A stretch of DNA of 44,002 nucleotides. Origin: Trinickia mobilis (GTDB taxonomy: Bacteria > Pseudomonadota > Gammaproteobacteria > Burkholderiales > Burkholderiaceae). Below the pieces are notes generated by a model. That model was given only the letters and a program-made list of their open reading frames with translations, searched no databases and was not told where the DNA came from. Positions within the stretch are counted from its first letter, which is position 1; the number at the start of each line of letters is the position of its first letter. Both the position numbers and the translations under genes were made by a program. The stretch covers positions 967 through 44,968 of the forward strand of contig NZ_JAFLRF010000043.1 in the NCBI RefSeq assembly GCF_017315705.1, written 5' to 3'. Below are positions 8,262 through 16,949 of the stretch, one piece after another.

Positions 8262-9287
8262 ATGGCCCGCCCGAAATTTCTCCCCGATAACTTCACGCTA
8301 ATGCTGGTCGGCACCGTCATCGTTGCGAGCGTGCTGCCGTGCCGAGGCGAAACGGCGGTCGCGTTCAACTGGATCACGAACATCGCGATCGGCCTGCTGT
8401 TCTTCCTGCATGGCGCGAAACTGTCTCGCGAAGCGATCGTGGCGGGCGCGACGCATTGGCGCCTCCATGCGGTCGTGCTCCTCAGCACGTTCGTCATGTT
8501 TCCGCTGCTCGGCTTCGCGCTCAAGCCGCTGCTTTCGCCGCTTGTCACGCCCGCGCTGTATACCGGCGTCCTGTTCCTCTGCACGCTGCCGTCCACCGTT
8601 CAGTCGTCGATCGCGTTCACGTCGATGGCCAAGGGCAACGTGCCCGCCGCCGTGTGCAGCGCGTCCGCGTCCAGCCTGCTCGGCATCTTCATCACGCCCG
8701 CGCTCGTCAGCGTGACGCTCGCCAATCAGGCGGCCGGCTCGGGCTCGGCCTGGCACACGGTCGGCAACATCGTGCTGCAACTGCTCGTGCCGTTCGTCGC
8801 CGGGCAATTGCTGCGGCCGGTGATCGGCAAGTGGCTCGACCGCAACCGCGGCGTGCTCAAGATCGTCGACCAGGGCTCGATTCTGCTCGTCGTCTATTCC
8901 GCGTTCAGCGAAGCCGTGAACGAGGGCCTTTGGCACCACATTCCGCCGATGGCGCTGGTTGGACTCGTGGTTGTGAATGCGGTGCTGCTGGCCGTGGCGC
9001 TCGGCCTCACGGCATTCAGCAGTAAGCGCCTGGGCTTTAGCCGTGAGGACCAGATCACGATCATTTTCTGCGGCTCGAAGAAGAGTCTTGCCGCAGGCAT
9101 TCCGATGGCGAAAGTGATCTTCGCTTCGCACGCCGGCGCGGTCGTGCTGCCGCTGATGCTGTTCCACCAGATTCAGCTCATGGTCTGCGCCGCGCTCGCG
9201 CAGCGCTGGGGCGCGCGCGAGATGAGCCGCGAACGCCGCGCCGCCGCCTCGCGCAGGGCGGCGGCGCCCGCCGGGGCGCGCCGCTGA
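8262..9287 (+). CDS. SBF-like (bile acid:sodium symporter superfamily) transporter
   Basis: A 341-residue inner-membrane protein with about ten hydrophobic segments, beginning near residue 8 (NFTLMLVGTVIVASVLP). The tracts NIAIGLLFFLHGAKLS, LFLCTLPSTVQSSIAFT and IIFCGSKKSLAAGIPMAKVIF are characteristic of the YfeH/SLC10A7-like branch of the bile-acid:sodium symporter superfamily. The substrate of bacterial members is usually unknown. The start at 8262 (MARPKFLPDN) is chosen because it puts the first membrane segment close to the N-terminus. An upstream ATG at 8193 would add 23 residues and arises from a tandem duplication. A strong terminator follows, so the gene ends its transcription unit. 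The C-terminal tail is Arg/Ala-rich. Confidence 0.9.
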   Translation: MARPKFLPDNFTLMLVGTVIVASVLPCRGETAVAFNWITNIAIGLLFFLHGAKLSREAIVAGATHWRLHAVVLLSTFVMFPLLGFALKPLLSPLVTPALYTGVLFLCTLPSTVQSSIAFTSMAKGNVPAAVCSASASSLLGIFITPALVSVTLANQAAGSGSAWHTVGNIVLQLLVPFVAGQLLRPVIGKWLDRNRGVLKIVDQGSILLVVYSAFSEAVNEGLWHHIPPMALVGLVVVNAVLLAVALGLTAFSSKRLGFSREDQITIIFCGSKKSLAAGIPMAKVIFASHAGAVVLPLMLFHQIQLMVCAALAQRWGAREMSRERRAAASRRAAAPAGARR

Positions 9288-9354
9288 GTCCGCGGCTTCG
9301 CGCGGCAATACAAAGGAACGGGCCACGATCTTCCCTCCAAGCCTGTCAGACACG

Positions 9355-9379
9355 AAACGCCGCCTCACGCGGCGTTTTT
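9355..9379 (+). terminator. Rho-independent terminator after the SBF-like gene
   Basis: A perfect 9-bp stem AAACGCCGC / GCGGCGTTT has a CTCAC loop and runs into TTTTT (9375-9379). Confidence 0.88.
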
Positions 9380-10006
9380 GCCATTTGACGCGAGCGGGGC
9401 GGGCGCGTCGCGTCGGCCGAAAGTCATAAGGCGCCGCATTAGGGCCTGTTCAACCTAATAACAGGCTTGCGAACGTGCCTTGCCGGCTGTCCCCCAAGGG
9501 GACTTCCTGCGGGGCGCAGTGCAAGGAGGGAGGAGCGCCGTTTGGCCTCGCCAAACAAGCGGCGAGCGCCGGCGCAGCGGCCGGGCAATCCCGTAGTTAA
9601 TCGAACCAACGCTTTTCGAGCCCGTCTGTAATTTTCGGAAATAAAGCGCCGGGGGCGGACAATTTAATCCTACAAAATCGGCAGGCTCGACTCCTTTCAC
9701 TTAATTCGGGTGCCCGAATTAAATAAAGCGGCACAGCAAACGTTTGCCTTTCGGCGATTATCTCCAAGCCCAGGGACAAGACACGGATTGCCCGCCTTGG
9801 TTATGTCCGAAGCCGCTGGAGCGGCGCCTTCGAAAGCCCCCGGTCCATTCCAAAAGACGCAGGCGTCCGCGATAATGCCTCGCAGAAACTTCAAATCTCT
9901 TTAAAATCAGCGCCTGCGGTATTTGGCGCTATTAGAATGACGCCACGGAACTGAGAGACCGTGCTTCAGATGTACCCCGGATTCGCATGCCAAAGAGAGA
10001 ATAAAA
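9380..10006. other. Intergenic region with repeat debris
   Basis: About 630 bases with no supported gene. In order it holds an inverted repeat GCCTGTT / AACAGGC (9445-9467) and the 19-bp motif GGGGACTTCCTGCGGGGCG (9499-9517), also found twice in repeat copy A. A perfect hairpin GTTTGGC-CTC-GCCAAAC (9540-9556) follows. The stretch from about 9600 to 9960 is distinctly A+T-richer and probably carries the promoter of the diguanylate cyclase gene. Confidence 0.5.
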
Positions 10007-11317
10007 ATGAGCAGCCAAGACCGGTCCCACGAGGATCGTCACGAGGTAGCAGGCATCCGGCGGTCGAAAAGGCGTTCGCGGGGGCGCCGGATCAAAACCG
10101 CCGAAGTGCCTGAAGACAACCTGTCTTTCGAAGACTACGCAGCCGACCGGCTGGGGTCGTTTCTTTGCGCGCAATTGGCGACGGCGCTCGCCGCCTACAC
10201 CGTCATGTTCGCGGGCGTCGCCTGGCTGCGCGGCGAGCTGCTCGCGCTCGCGACGCTCGTCTGCGCGGCGCCCGTGTTGCCGATGGCGGCAGCGCTCGCC
10301 TTGGCGTGGCGCAATGACAGCGGCGTGCGTCCGAGCCTCGCCGCGCTCGTCTTCATCGGCGCGCTCGAAACGGGCCTCGTGCTGCACGGCCTGCACTGGC
10401 AGCGCGGCGCGCTTATCGTCCTGCCGGCCTTCGTGCTGATTCCGTTGATGTTCAGTCCGGTCCTGCAGCGCGGCTGGGACTTCCCGCTCGCCGCGGGGCT
10501 CGCGCTCGCAGGCCCACTGGCGCTTCTCGCGCTCCGCCGGCAGCCGGCCGACGCGCAGATCGGCATCGTGCTGTCGATGTTCGTCGCGCTCGCCGCGAGT
10601 TTCGTCACGAACTTCTCTGCGCGGCGCGCGAAGCAGAAGAGCTTCCGGCTCGAACACCAGTTGCGCGCGTTCGCGGACATCGACGAGCTCACGCAACTGC
10701 CGCGCCGCCGCCGCGTGTTCGAACTCGGCCGCCGCGTCCTGCAGCGCTCGGAGCGCGCGGGGCAGCCGTTCTCGGTGCTCTACATCGACGCCGATCACTT
10801 CAAGTCGGTCAACGACCGTTTCGGCCACGACGCCGGCGATCGCGCGCTGCGCCTCATCGCCCACCACATCCAGGCCAGCATGCGCTCATCCGACGTCGCG
10901 GGGCGCTTCGGCGGCGAGGAGTTCGTGGCGCTTCTGCCTGGCACAGACCAGATCGACGCCGCGCGCGTCGCCGAGCGGCTCAGAAAGCGCATCGAGGACA
11001 TCCGCCAGTTCGAAGTCACGCTGACGATCAGCATCGGCGTCGCGCAACACGTGCGCGGCGAGCAGATCGACCGCGTGATCCGCCGCGCCGACGGAGCGCT
11101 TCTCGATGCGAAGGGCAGCGGCCGCAACCGGGTGGTGATCGCCGGTCGTCCCGCGGGCGACGACGCCGCGCCCGCGCAAGCGGCGCAAGGGACACAAGTG
11201 ACTCAAGGGTCCCAACCCGGGTCCCAAGCCGGGTCCCAAGCCGCCCCCGGCACGCACGGCAAATCGGCGCACGAATCGAACGCCGAGCCGTTTTCGCGCG
11301 AGTGGCTGCCGGACTGA
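10007..11317 (+). CDS. Membrane-bound diguanylate cyclase (GGDEF)
   Basis: A 436-residue protein that should make c-di-GMP from two GTP. A basic cytoplasmic N-terminus (about 45 residues) is followed by roughly six hydrophobic segments between residues 50 and 205, then a GGDEF domain from about 222 to 385. The active-site loop reads GGEEF at 302-306. An RxxD motif (RSSD, 293-296) lies five residues upstream, the expected position of the allosteric product-binding I-site, so feedback inhibition is likely. The substrate-side tract DADHFKSVNDRFGHDAGD is intact. The C-terminal tail is low-complexity and contains a 12-bp tandem repeat. The next gene encodes an EAL protein, so synthesis and breakdown of the same messenger lie side by side. 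Confidence 0.93.
   Translation: MSSQDRSHEDRHEVAGIRRSKRRSRGRRIKTAEVPEDNLSFEDYAADRLGSFLCAQLATALAAYTVMFAGVAWLRGELLALATLVCAAPVLPMAAALALAWRNDSGVRPSLAALVFIGALETGLVLHGLHWQRGALIVLPAFVLIPLMFSPVLQRGWDFPLAAGLALAGPLALLALRRQPADAQIGIVLSMFVALAASFVTNFSARRAKQKSFRLEHQLRAFADIDELTQLPRRRRVFELGRRVLQRSERAGQPFSVLYIDADHFKSVNDRFGHDAGDRALRLIAHHIQASMRSSDVAGRFGGEEFVALLPGTDQIDAARVAERLRKRIEDIRQFEVTLTISIGVAQHVRGEQIDRVIRRADGALLDAKGSGRNRVVIAGRPAGDDAAPAQAAQGTQVTQGSQPGSQAGSQAAPGTHGKSAHESNAEPFSREWLPD
11207..11242 (+). repeat. 12-bp tandem repeat in the cyclase C-terminal tail
   Basis: Three in-frame units of GGGTCCCAACCC / GGGTCCCAAGCC (x2) encode GSQPGSQAGSQA. In-frame length variation between strains is likely. Confidence 0.85.
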
Positions 11318-11336
11318 ACCGTGAGACCTCAATGGA

Positions 11337-11363
11337 ATCCTCGCACCGCAAAGGTGCGCGGAT
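11337..11363. other. Stem-loop between the cyclase and EAL genes
   Basis: Arms ATCCTCGCACC and GGTGCGCGGAT pair at 10 of 11 positions around a GCAAA loop. It is not followed by a T-run on the plus strand, so it is not a standard terminator. Its role is unknown. Confidence 0.5.
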
Positions 11364-11447
11364 TCACAAAAAATTCATTCAACTCTGCCGGCTCGACGTC
11401 GATAACCCGATCGTCCTGTCAAACGTCGGCGCGTCAGCCGTTCAGTC

Positions 11448-13313
11448 ATGTCACTTCGTTCGTCATCGGCCGCCTCTGCCCCGAGGATCGCCGATCTGAT
11501 CGCGCAGCGTGCGCTTTCCGCGGTCTTTCAGCCGATCGTCGATTTCGACGGCGGCACGATTCTCGGTTATGAAGGGTTGATCCGCGGTCCGGCGGGCTCG
11601 CCGCTCGAATCGCCGGGCGCGCTCTTTTCGCGCGCCGTGCTCGAGGGGGTGTTGACCGAGCTCGAGCACGCCGCCGCGCGCACCTGCATCCACGCGTTCG
11701 TGAAGCTCGGCTGCGAAGGCAAGCTGTTCCTGAACTTCAGCGCGGAAGCGATCCTGAAGCTCGAACAGTCGCGCGACGCCACGCTCGCGTGGCTCCGGCG
11801 CCTCGGCCTGCCGGTCGAGCGGCTCGTGGTGGAGCTGACCGAGCAATGCGCGATCGCCGACTTCGCCGGCTTCATGCCGATCGTCGCGGGGCTGCGCGAA
11901 ACCGGCGCGCAGTTCGCGCTCGACGACTACGGCACCGCGAACGCGAGCATGAACCTGTGGGTGCGCCTGCAGCCGGACGTCGTGAAGATCGACCGCTTCT
12001 TCATCCACAACATCGCGAGCGATCCGCTCAAATTCGAAGCGGTCCGCGCGATGCAGCACTTTGCGAATTCGAGCAGCGCGCGGCTCGTCGCCGAAGGCAT
12101 CGAAAACGAAGCGGACCTGATCGTGATCCGCGACATGGGCATCGGCTGCGGCCAGGGCTATTTCTTCGGCCGCCCGAACGCGGCGCCCGCGAGAGGCATC
12201 GCCGACGCCGCGAAGCAGGCGATCCGCGCCGAGCACATCGCCGTGTTTCCCGGCCAGACCCGCAGCGTGTCCGCGTCGCCTTCGGGCGGCGTCGCGGCGG
12301 CGAAGATGCTGGTGGCCGCCCCCGCGCTGCCGCGCAAGGCGACCAACAACGACGTCCTAGATCTGTTCAACCGGATGCCGAATCTGCACGCGGTCGCCGT
12401 CGTCGAAAACGACGAGCCGGTCGCGCTCATCAATCGCCGCGCCTTCATGGACCGCTATGCGCTGCCCTATCACCGCGAGCTGTTCGGCAAGCGTCCGTGC
12501 CTGCAGTTTGCGAACGCGTCGCCGGTCATCATCGAGAAGTCGATGACGGTCGAGCAAATGGCGAAGCTGCTCGCGAGCGACGACCAGCGCTACCTCGCCG
12601 ACGGCTTCGTGATCACCGACAACGGCCAGTACCTCGGCCTCGGCACCGGCGAAAACCTCGTGCGCGCGGTGACCGAAGTGCGGATCGAAGCGGCGCGCTA
12701 CGCGAACCCGCTCACGTTCCTGCCGGGCAACATCCCGATCAGCTCGCACATCGCGCGCCTGCTCGGCCACGACGCCGAGTTCTTCGCGTGCTACGTCGAC
12801 TTGAATCACTTCAAGCCGTTCAACGACCAGTACGGCTACTGGCAAGGCGACGAAGTGCTGAAGTTCGCGGCCGCCGTGCTCGCCGACATCTGCGATCCGA
12901 CGCGCGACTTTCTCGGCCACGTCGGCGGCGACGACTTCCTGATCCTCTTTCAAAGCGAGGACTGGCAGGCGCGCGCCAAGAACGCGATCGCGACGTTCAA
13001 CGAGGGCGCGCAGCGCTTCTACGCGGATGCGGACCGCGCCGCGGGCGGCATCCACGGCGAAGACCGGCGCGGCAACCCGACCTTCTTCGGCTTCGTGACG
13101 ATGGCGATCGGCTGCGTGCGCGTCAAGCCGCAGCCCGGCCAGAGCCACGTCTACAGCAGCGAGATGATCGCGTCGGCGGCGGCGCTCGCCAAGCGCCGCG
13201 CGAAGCACGAGTCGGCGGGCTTCTTCCTGATCGACGTCGAGGAAGGCGAATCGATGATGCACATGGCCGCCACGCCGCCGCAACCGGAGACCGAGGCGCG
13301 CACGCTCAACTAA
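11448..13313 (+). CDS. EAL-CBS-GGDEF c-di-GMP phosphodiesterase
   Basis: A 621-residue soluble protein. The EAL domain (about 12-255) keeps the catalytic signature: YEGLIRGP for the EAL glutamate, LNFSAEAI, VVELTEQ, LDDYGTAN (metal-binding Asp pair), VVKIDRFF and VAEGIENEAD. It is therefore likely an active phosphodiesterase that linearises c-di-GMP. A central region (about 290-420) has the length and pattern of a CBS pair, which often binds adenine nucleotides. The C-terminal GGDEF domain reads GGDDF, with Asp at the fourth position, so cyclase activity is doubtful and a GTP-sensing or regulatory role is more likely. This EAL-CBS-GGDEF order is a known architecture. The start at 11448 has a weak ribosome-binding site. 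The upstream neighbour is a diguanylate cyclase. Confidence 0.9.
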   Translation: MSLRSSSAASAPRIADLIAQRALSAVFQPIVDFDGGTILGYEGLIRGPAGSPLESPGALFSRAVLEGVLTELEHAAARTCIHAFVKLGCEGKLFLNFSAEAILKLEQSRDATLAWLRRLGLPVERLVVELTEQCAIADFAGFMPIVAGLRETGAQFALDDYGTANASMNLWVRLQPDVVKIDRFFIHNIASDPLKFEAVRAMQHFANSSSARLVAEGIENEADLIVIRDMGIGCGQGYFFGRPNAAPARGIADAAKQAIRAEHIAVFPGQTRSVSASPSGGVAAAKMLVAAPALPRKATNNDVLDLFNRMPNLHAVAVVENDEPVALINRRAFMDRYALPYHRELFGKRPCLQFANASPVIIEKSMTVEQMAKLLASDDQRYLADGFVITDNGQYLGLGTGENLVRAVTEVRIEAARYANPLTFLPGNIPISSHIARLLGHDAEFFACYVDLNHFKPFNDQYGYWQGDEVLKFAAAVLADICDPTRDFLGHVGGDDFLILFQSEDWQARAKNAIATFNEGAQRFYADADRAAGGIHGEDRRGNPTFFGFVTMAIGCVRVKPQPGQSHVYSSEMIASAAALAKRRAKHESAGFFLIDVEEGESMMHMAATPPQPETEARTLN

Positions 13314-13537
13314 GCAGGCAAGCTCGACCATGGCGGCCGCGGTTGCGCCGAAGCGGCCCAATCTTGCGGTTGCCTTCCCGCCGACTACACCGCGCTGACG
13401 CCTTGTAATCTCCCATAACCGTCGCGCGCGGATAAACGCGCGCATGGGGAGCGCGCCGCCGAACTCCGTCGGCTGTCCCAGTCTAAACTGCACGCGGCGC
13501 CTAAGCGCGGACATCAATCGCGGCAACGAGGATCGGG

Positions 13538-14230
13538 ATGGTTGGGTTGTACGACAGCAGCGTGCGGCTGATGCGCCGCATATTCGACAGTCGCATCGAC
13601 GACGCCCCCGTGCTCGACGCGGCCCGCCACTTCCCCGACGCGGCCCGCTTCGTCGCGAACTGGCAGGCGATTCGCGCCGAGGCGCTCGACGTCGCCGAGA
13701 ATCTGCGCAACATCCCGCGCTTTCACGACATCATGCGCGAGCAAGCCGACATCTCGGCCAACGATGCGCGCGACTGGCGCATGTACATCATGAAGGCGTA
13801 CGGCGTGGCGTTCGAGCGCAACCTGAAGCGCTGCCCGACGCTGGCGTCGATCATCGCGCAATCGCCGGACGTGCTCTCCGCGTCGTTCTCGTTCCTCGCG
13901 CCGGGCAAGCACATTCCGCCGCACCACGGGCCGTTTCGCGGCATCCTGCGCGGCTATCTCGTGCTGTCGATGCCGCTCGACGCGAAGGGCGTGCCCGCCG
14001 CCACACTGACCGTCGACGGCCATGCCCACGGCCTCCACGAAGGCGAATTCATGCTATGGGACGACACCTTCGAGCATGAAGTGCTGAACGCGAGCGACCA
14101 GGTCCGCATCGTGCTGCTGCTCGACGTTCGCCGCCGCCGGATGCCCTTCGATATGCGCATCCTGTCGGACGCGGTGATCTTGATCGTGCGTCTCGGCATC
14201 CGTCTGCGCGGCGAGAGGATCGCGGTTTAG
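13538..14230 (+). CDS. Aspartyl/asparaginyl beta-hydroxylase family dioxygenase
   Basis: A 230-residue Fe(II)/2-oxoglutarate-dependent hydroxylase of the AspH family, related to LpxO, which hydroxylates lipid A acyl chains. Visible ligands are His129/His130 in IPPHHGPFRG and His180 in DDTFEHEVLN. Arg190 in VRIVLLLDV is the usual 2-oxoglutarate carboxylate partner. The C-terminal stretch ILSDAVILIVRLGIRL is hydrophobic and may associate with the membrane, as in LpxO-like proteins. GAGG lies upstream of the ATG. The gene stands alone between a c-di-GMP gene and a sugar operon. The substrate cannot be decided here: lipid A, ornithine lipid or a peptide are all possible. Confidence 0.88.
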   Translation: MVGLYDSSVRLMRRIFDSRIDDAPVLDAARHFPDAARFVANWQAIRAEALDVAENLRNIPRFHDIMREQADISANDARDWRMYIMKAYGVAFERNLKRCPTLASIIAQSPDVLSASFSFLAPGKHIPPHHGPFRGILRGYLVLSMPLDAKGVPAATLTVDGHAHGLHEGEFMLWDDTFEHEVLNASDQVRIVLLLDVRRRRMPFDMRILSDAVILIVRLGIRLRGERIAV

Positions 14231-14237
14231 CGCGCGT

Positions 14238-14352
14238 GTTTAGCTGGTTTTACTAAACAAACGAATGTTCGTTTTCTCCTGATTCTACGGGTATTTCCGC
14301 GTGTCCCGGCACGCGTTTTCCGGCAGTTTGCGTCGATTTTTACTATACAATC
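14238..14352 (+). promoter_or_regulatory. Candidate operator/promoter region of the LacI-AGE-PfkB operon
   Basis: The motif TTTTACTAAACAAACG (14248-14263) recurs as TTTTACTATACAATCG (14337-14352), matching at 14 of 16 positions. The upstream part also holds an inverted repeat TGTTTAG ... CTAAACA and a palindrome AAACGAA-TG-TTCGTTT (14259-14274). The second direct repeat contains TATACAAT, a plausible -10 element, about 30 bases before the LacI start codon. These are likely autoregulatory LacI sites, which is inference from position and symmetry. Confidence 0.5.
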
Positions 14353-14383
14353 GGCCGAACCAGAATCGACAGAATCGGAGACG

Positions 14384-15409
14384 ATGGCGACAACCATTCG
14401 CGACGTCGCACGGGCGGCGAGCGTATCGATCGGCACCGTATCGCGGGCGCTGAAAAACCAGCCGGGCTTGTCGGAGGCGACGCGCCTGCGCGTCGTCGAG
14501 GCCGCGCGGCGCCTGGGCTATGACCCGGCGCAATTGCGCCCGCGCATCCGGCGGCTGACCTTCCTGCTGCATCGCCAGCACAACAACGTCGCGGCAAGCC
14601 CGTTCTTTTCGCACGTGCTGCACGGCGTCGAGCACGCGTGCCGCGAGCGGGGCATCGTGCCGTCGCTGCTCACGGCAGGCCCGACCGACGACATCGTCGA
14701 CCAGTTGCGGTTGCATGCGCCCGATGCCATCGCGGTGGCGGGTTTCATCGAGCCCGAAACGCTCGCGGCGCTCGTCGCGCTGCAGCGCCCGCTCGTCCTG
14801 ATCGACCTGTGGGCGCCGAACCTGCGCTCCGTGAATCTCGACAACGCCGCGGGCGCCGCGCTCGCGATGAAGCACCTGTTCGAATTGAAGCGCAGGCGCG
14901 TCGCGTTCATCGGCGGGTCGCTCGCGCACTACAGCATCGCGCAGCGCGCACTCGGCTACCGCCGCGCGTTCTTCGAAGCCGGCCTGTTGTTCGACCCCTC
15001 GCTCGAAGTCACGATCGACGCCGGGCTCGATCCCGATGCCGGCGCCGCGCGCGCGATGCAGCGCATTCTCGACGCGCCCGGCCCCGCGCCCGATGCGCTC
15101 TTCGCCTACAACGACGCAGCGGCGCTCGCCGCGCTGCGGGTGTGCCTCGCGCGCGGCCTGCGCGTGCCGCACGACATCGCGATCGTCGGCTTCGACGACA
15201 TCCCTGCCGCCGCGCATGCCGTGCCGCCGCTCACCACGATCGCCGTCGACAAGGAAACGCTCGGCGCACGCGGCGTCGAGCTGCTGCTCGAGGAAACGCC
15301 GGCCCAGCTCGAAGTGCGGCTGCCCGTGCATCTCGTCCCGCGCGCCAGCACCGCCGCCCCGCTCGACACGTTCAGTACCGCCAGCACCCTCTTGGGAATC
15401 ACGCCATGA
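14384..15409 (+). CDS. LacI/GalR-family transcriptional repressor
   Basis: A 341-residue LacI-family regulator. The N-terminal helix-turn-helix (TIRDVARAASVSIGTVSRAL, residues 4-23) and hinge helix (to about 58) are intact. A periplasmic-binding-protein-like sugar-sensing domain covers about 60-330, with GFDDIPAA near 268. It is the first gene of an operon; its stop overlaps the next start as ATGA at 15406. The context suggests it senses a hexose or hexose phosphate and represses its own operon through the symmetric elements just upstream. Confidence 0.92.
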   Translation: MATTIRDVARAASVSIGTVSRALKNQPGLSEATRLRVVEAARRLGYDPAQLRPRIRRLTFLLHRQHNNVAASPFFSHVLHGVEHACRERGIVPSLLTAGPTDDIVDQLRLHAPDAIAVAGFIEPETLAALVALQRPLVLIDLWAPNLRSVNLDNAAGAALAMKHLFELKRRRVAFIGGSLAHYSIAQRALGYRRAFFEAGLLFDPSLEVTIDAGLDPDAGAARAMQRILDAPGPAPDALFAYNDAAALAALRVCLARGLRVPHDIAIVGFDDIPAAAHAVPPLTTIAVDKETLGARGVELLLEETPAQLEVRLPVHLVPRASTAAPLDTFSTASTLLGITP

Positions 15410-16866
15410 CGAAGCTGCCTAACCAGTCCAAATCGCAAGCCCGCGCCGTTCTCGCCGCCGTGCATACGAACGAGGCCGTGCCGCCCATCGACGACTTCCG
15501 CGACCGCGCGTTCCTGCTCTCGCACGTCGCGGGCACCTTGCGCTTCTACGCGCCGGCGGTATTCGATCCGTCCGGCGGCTTCTTCCATTTCTTCAAGGAC
15601 GACGGCTCGATCTACGACCGCACGACGCGCCACCTCGTCAGCAGCTGCCGCTTCGTCTTCAACTACGCGATGGCGTACCGCCATTTCGGCGACGCGCAGC
15701 ACCTCGACTACGCGCGCCACGGCCTCGAGTTCCTGCGCGACGCGCACTGGGACGCCGACCACCAAGGCTACGACTGGGAAATCGAATGGCGCGACGGCAA
15801 GAAGCGCACGCTCGACGGCACGCGCCACTGCTACGGCCTCGCGTTCGTGCTGCTTGCCGCCTCGCATGCCGTGATGGCGGGCATCGAGGAGGCGCGGCCG
15901 CTGGTCGCCCAAACGTTCGAACTGATGGAGCACCGGTTCTGGGACCGCGCCGCCGGCCTCTACGCCGACGAAGCGACGCCCGACTGGCACGTGTCCGGCT
16001 ACCGCGGCCAGAACGCGAACATGCACACGACCGAGGCGCTTCTCGCCGCGTACGAAGCGACGGGCCATCTCGTCTATCTCGATCGCGCGGAACGCGTCGC
16101 GACGAACATCACGATGCGCCAGGCGCAGCTCTCGCACGGTCTCGTCTGGGAGCACTTCCACGCGGACTGGTCGGTCGACTGGCACTACAACGAAGAGGAC
16201 AGCTCGAACATTTTCCGCCCGTGGGGCTTTCAGCCCGGGCACCAGACGGAATGGGCGAAGCTGCTCCTGATCCTCGAGCGCCACCGCGCGCTGCCGTGGC
16301 TCCTGCCGCGCGCCATCGAACTGTTCGACGCCGCGCTCACCCACGCCTGGGACGACGATCACGGCGGCCTCTTCTACGGCTTCGGCCCGGACGGCATGGT
16401 GTGCGATCACGACAAGTATTTCTGGGTGCAGGCCGAGACCTTGGCCGCCGCCGCGCTGCTCGGAGAGCGCACCGGCAGCGAGCGCTTCTGGGACTGGTAC
16501 GAGGAGATCTGGCGCTATAGCTGGGCGCATTTCGTCGACCATCGCTACGGCGCCTGGTATCGCATCCTCACGTGCGACAACCGCAAGTACAGCGACGAAA
16601 AGAGCCCCGCCGGCAAGACCGACTATCACACGATGGGCGCGTGCTACGAAGCGCTGAACGCGCTGTCGCCGCTCGTGCGGGGCGCAGCGAATTCGGGGGG
16701 CGTCGCGGCGGACGTCACCGCTGCCGCCGCGCTCGAACGCGCCGCAGAATCGTCCAAACACGCGGCCGAGCACGCCACCGCACAGGCGGCGAAACACGAG
16801 ACTAAGCACGCCCCCAAGCGCGCGCCGAAACCCAACAGCCACAGCAAGCCGCGAGAAGCGTCATGA
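15406..16866 (+). CDS. AGE-superfamily sugar isomerase/epimerase
   Basis: A 486-residue (alpha/alpha)6-barrel enzyme of the N-acylglucosamine 2-epimerase / mannose isomerase (YihS) / cellobiose epimerase superfamily. Family stretches are FFHFFKDDGSIYDRTTRHL, TRHCYGLAF, NANMHTTEALLAAYE and HYNEEDSSNIFRPWGFQPG. These carry the active-site His and Arg residues. The catalytic part ends near residue 420. Residues from about 425 on form an unusual tail rich in Ala, His and Lys (ending APKPNSHSKPREAS), not part of the fold. The ATG overlaps the LacI stop. With a PfkB sugar kinase next, the most economical role is isomerising D-mannose to D-fructose, which the kinase then phosphorylates. An epimerase acting on another sugar is the alternative. 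Translation appears coupled to the following repeat ORFs. Confidence 0.88.
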   Translation: MTKLPNQSKSQARAVLAAVHTNEAVPPIDDFRDRAFLLSHVAGTLRFYAPAVFDPSGGFFHFFKDDGSIYDRTTRHLVSSCRFVFNYAMAYRHFGDAQHLDYARHGLEFLRDAHWDADHQGYDWEIEWRDGKKRTLDGTRHCYGLAFVLLAASHAVMAGIEEARPLVAQTFELMEHRFWDRAAGLYADEATPDWHVSGYRGQNANMHTTEALLAAYEATGHLVYLDRAERVATNITMRQAQLSHGLVWEHFHADWSVDWHYNEEDSSNIFRPWGFQPGHQTEWAKLLLILERHRALPWLLPRAIELFDAALTHAWDDDHGGLFYGFGPDGMVCDHDKYFWVQAETLAAAALLGERTGSERFWDWYEEIWRYSWAHFVDHRYGAWYRILTCDNRKYSDEKSPAGKTDYHTMGACYEALNALSPLVRGAANSGGVAADVTAAAALERAAESSKHAAEHATAQAAKHETKHAPKRAPKPNSHSKPREAS

Positions 16867-16949
16867 ACTGCCCCCACGCTCACGTTCGTTCGCTGCCCCC
16901 CGAGGGGGCGGTTGCCTCCCTTGGGGCGGCCCGGCGGGAGGCAACATGA
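16863..16949 (+). repeat. Interspersed repeat, family 1, copy C (28-codon coupler ORF)
   Basis: The unit begins with ATGA overlapping the AGE stop codon and stays open for 28 codons (MNCPHAHVRSLPPEGAVASL...). It stops at TGA 16947-16949, which overlaps the ATG of the next copy. A first hairpin pairs GCCCCC with GGGGGC. A second has perfect 10-bp arms GTTGCCTCCC (16911-16920) and GGGAGGCAAC (16936-16945) around the loop TTGGGGCGGCCCGGC. The right arm is also the Shine-Dalgarno of the next ATG. Confidence 0.85.

Noticed and set aside
11337-11363. The stem-loop after the cyclase gene as a terminator or a c-di-GMP riboswitch
   Set aside because: No T-run follows on the plus strand, and a 27-base hairpin is too small and lacks the conserved features of c-di-GMP riboswitches.
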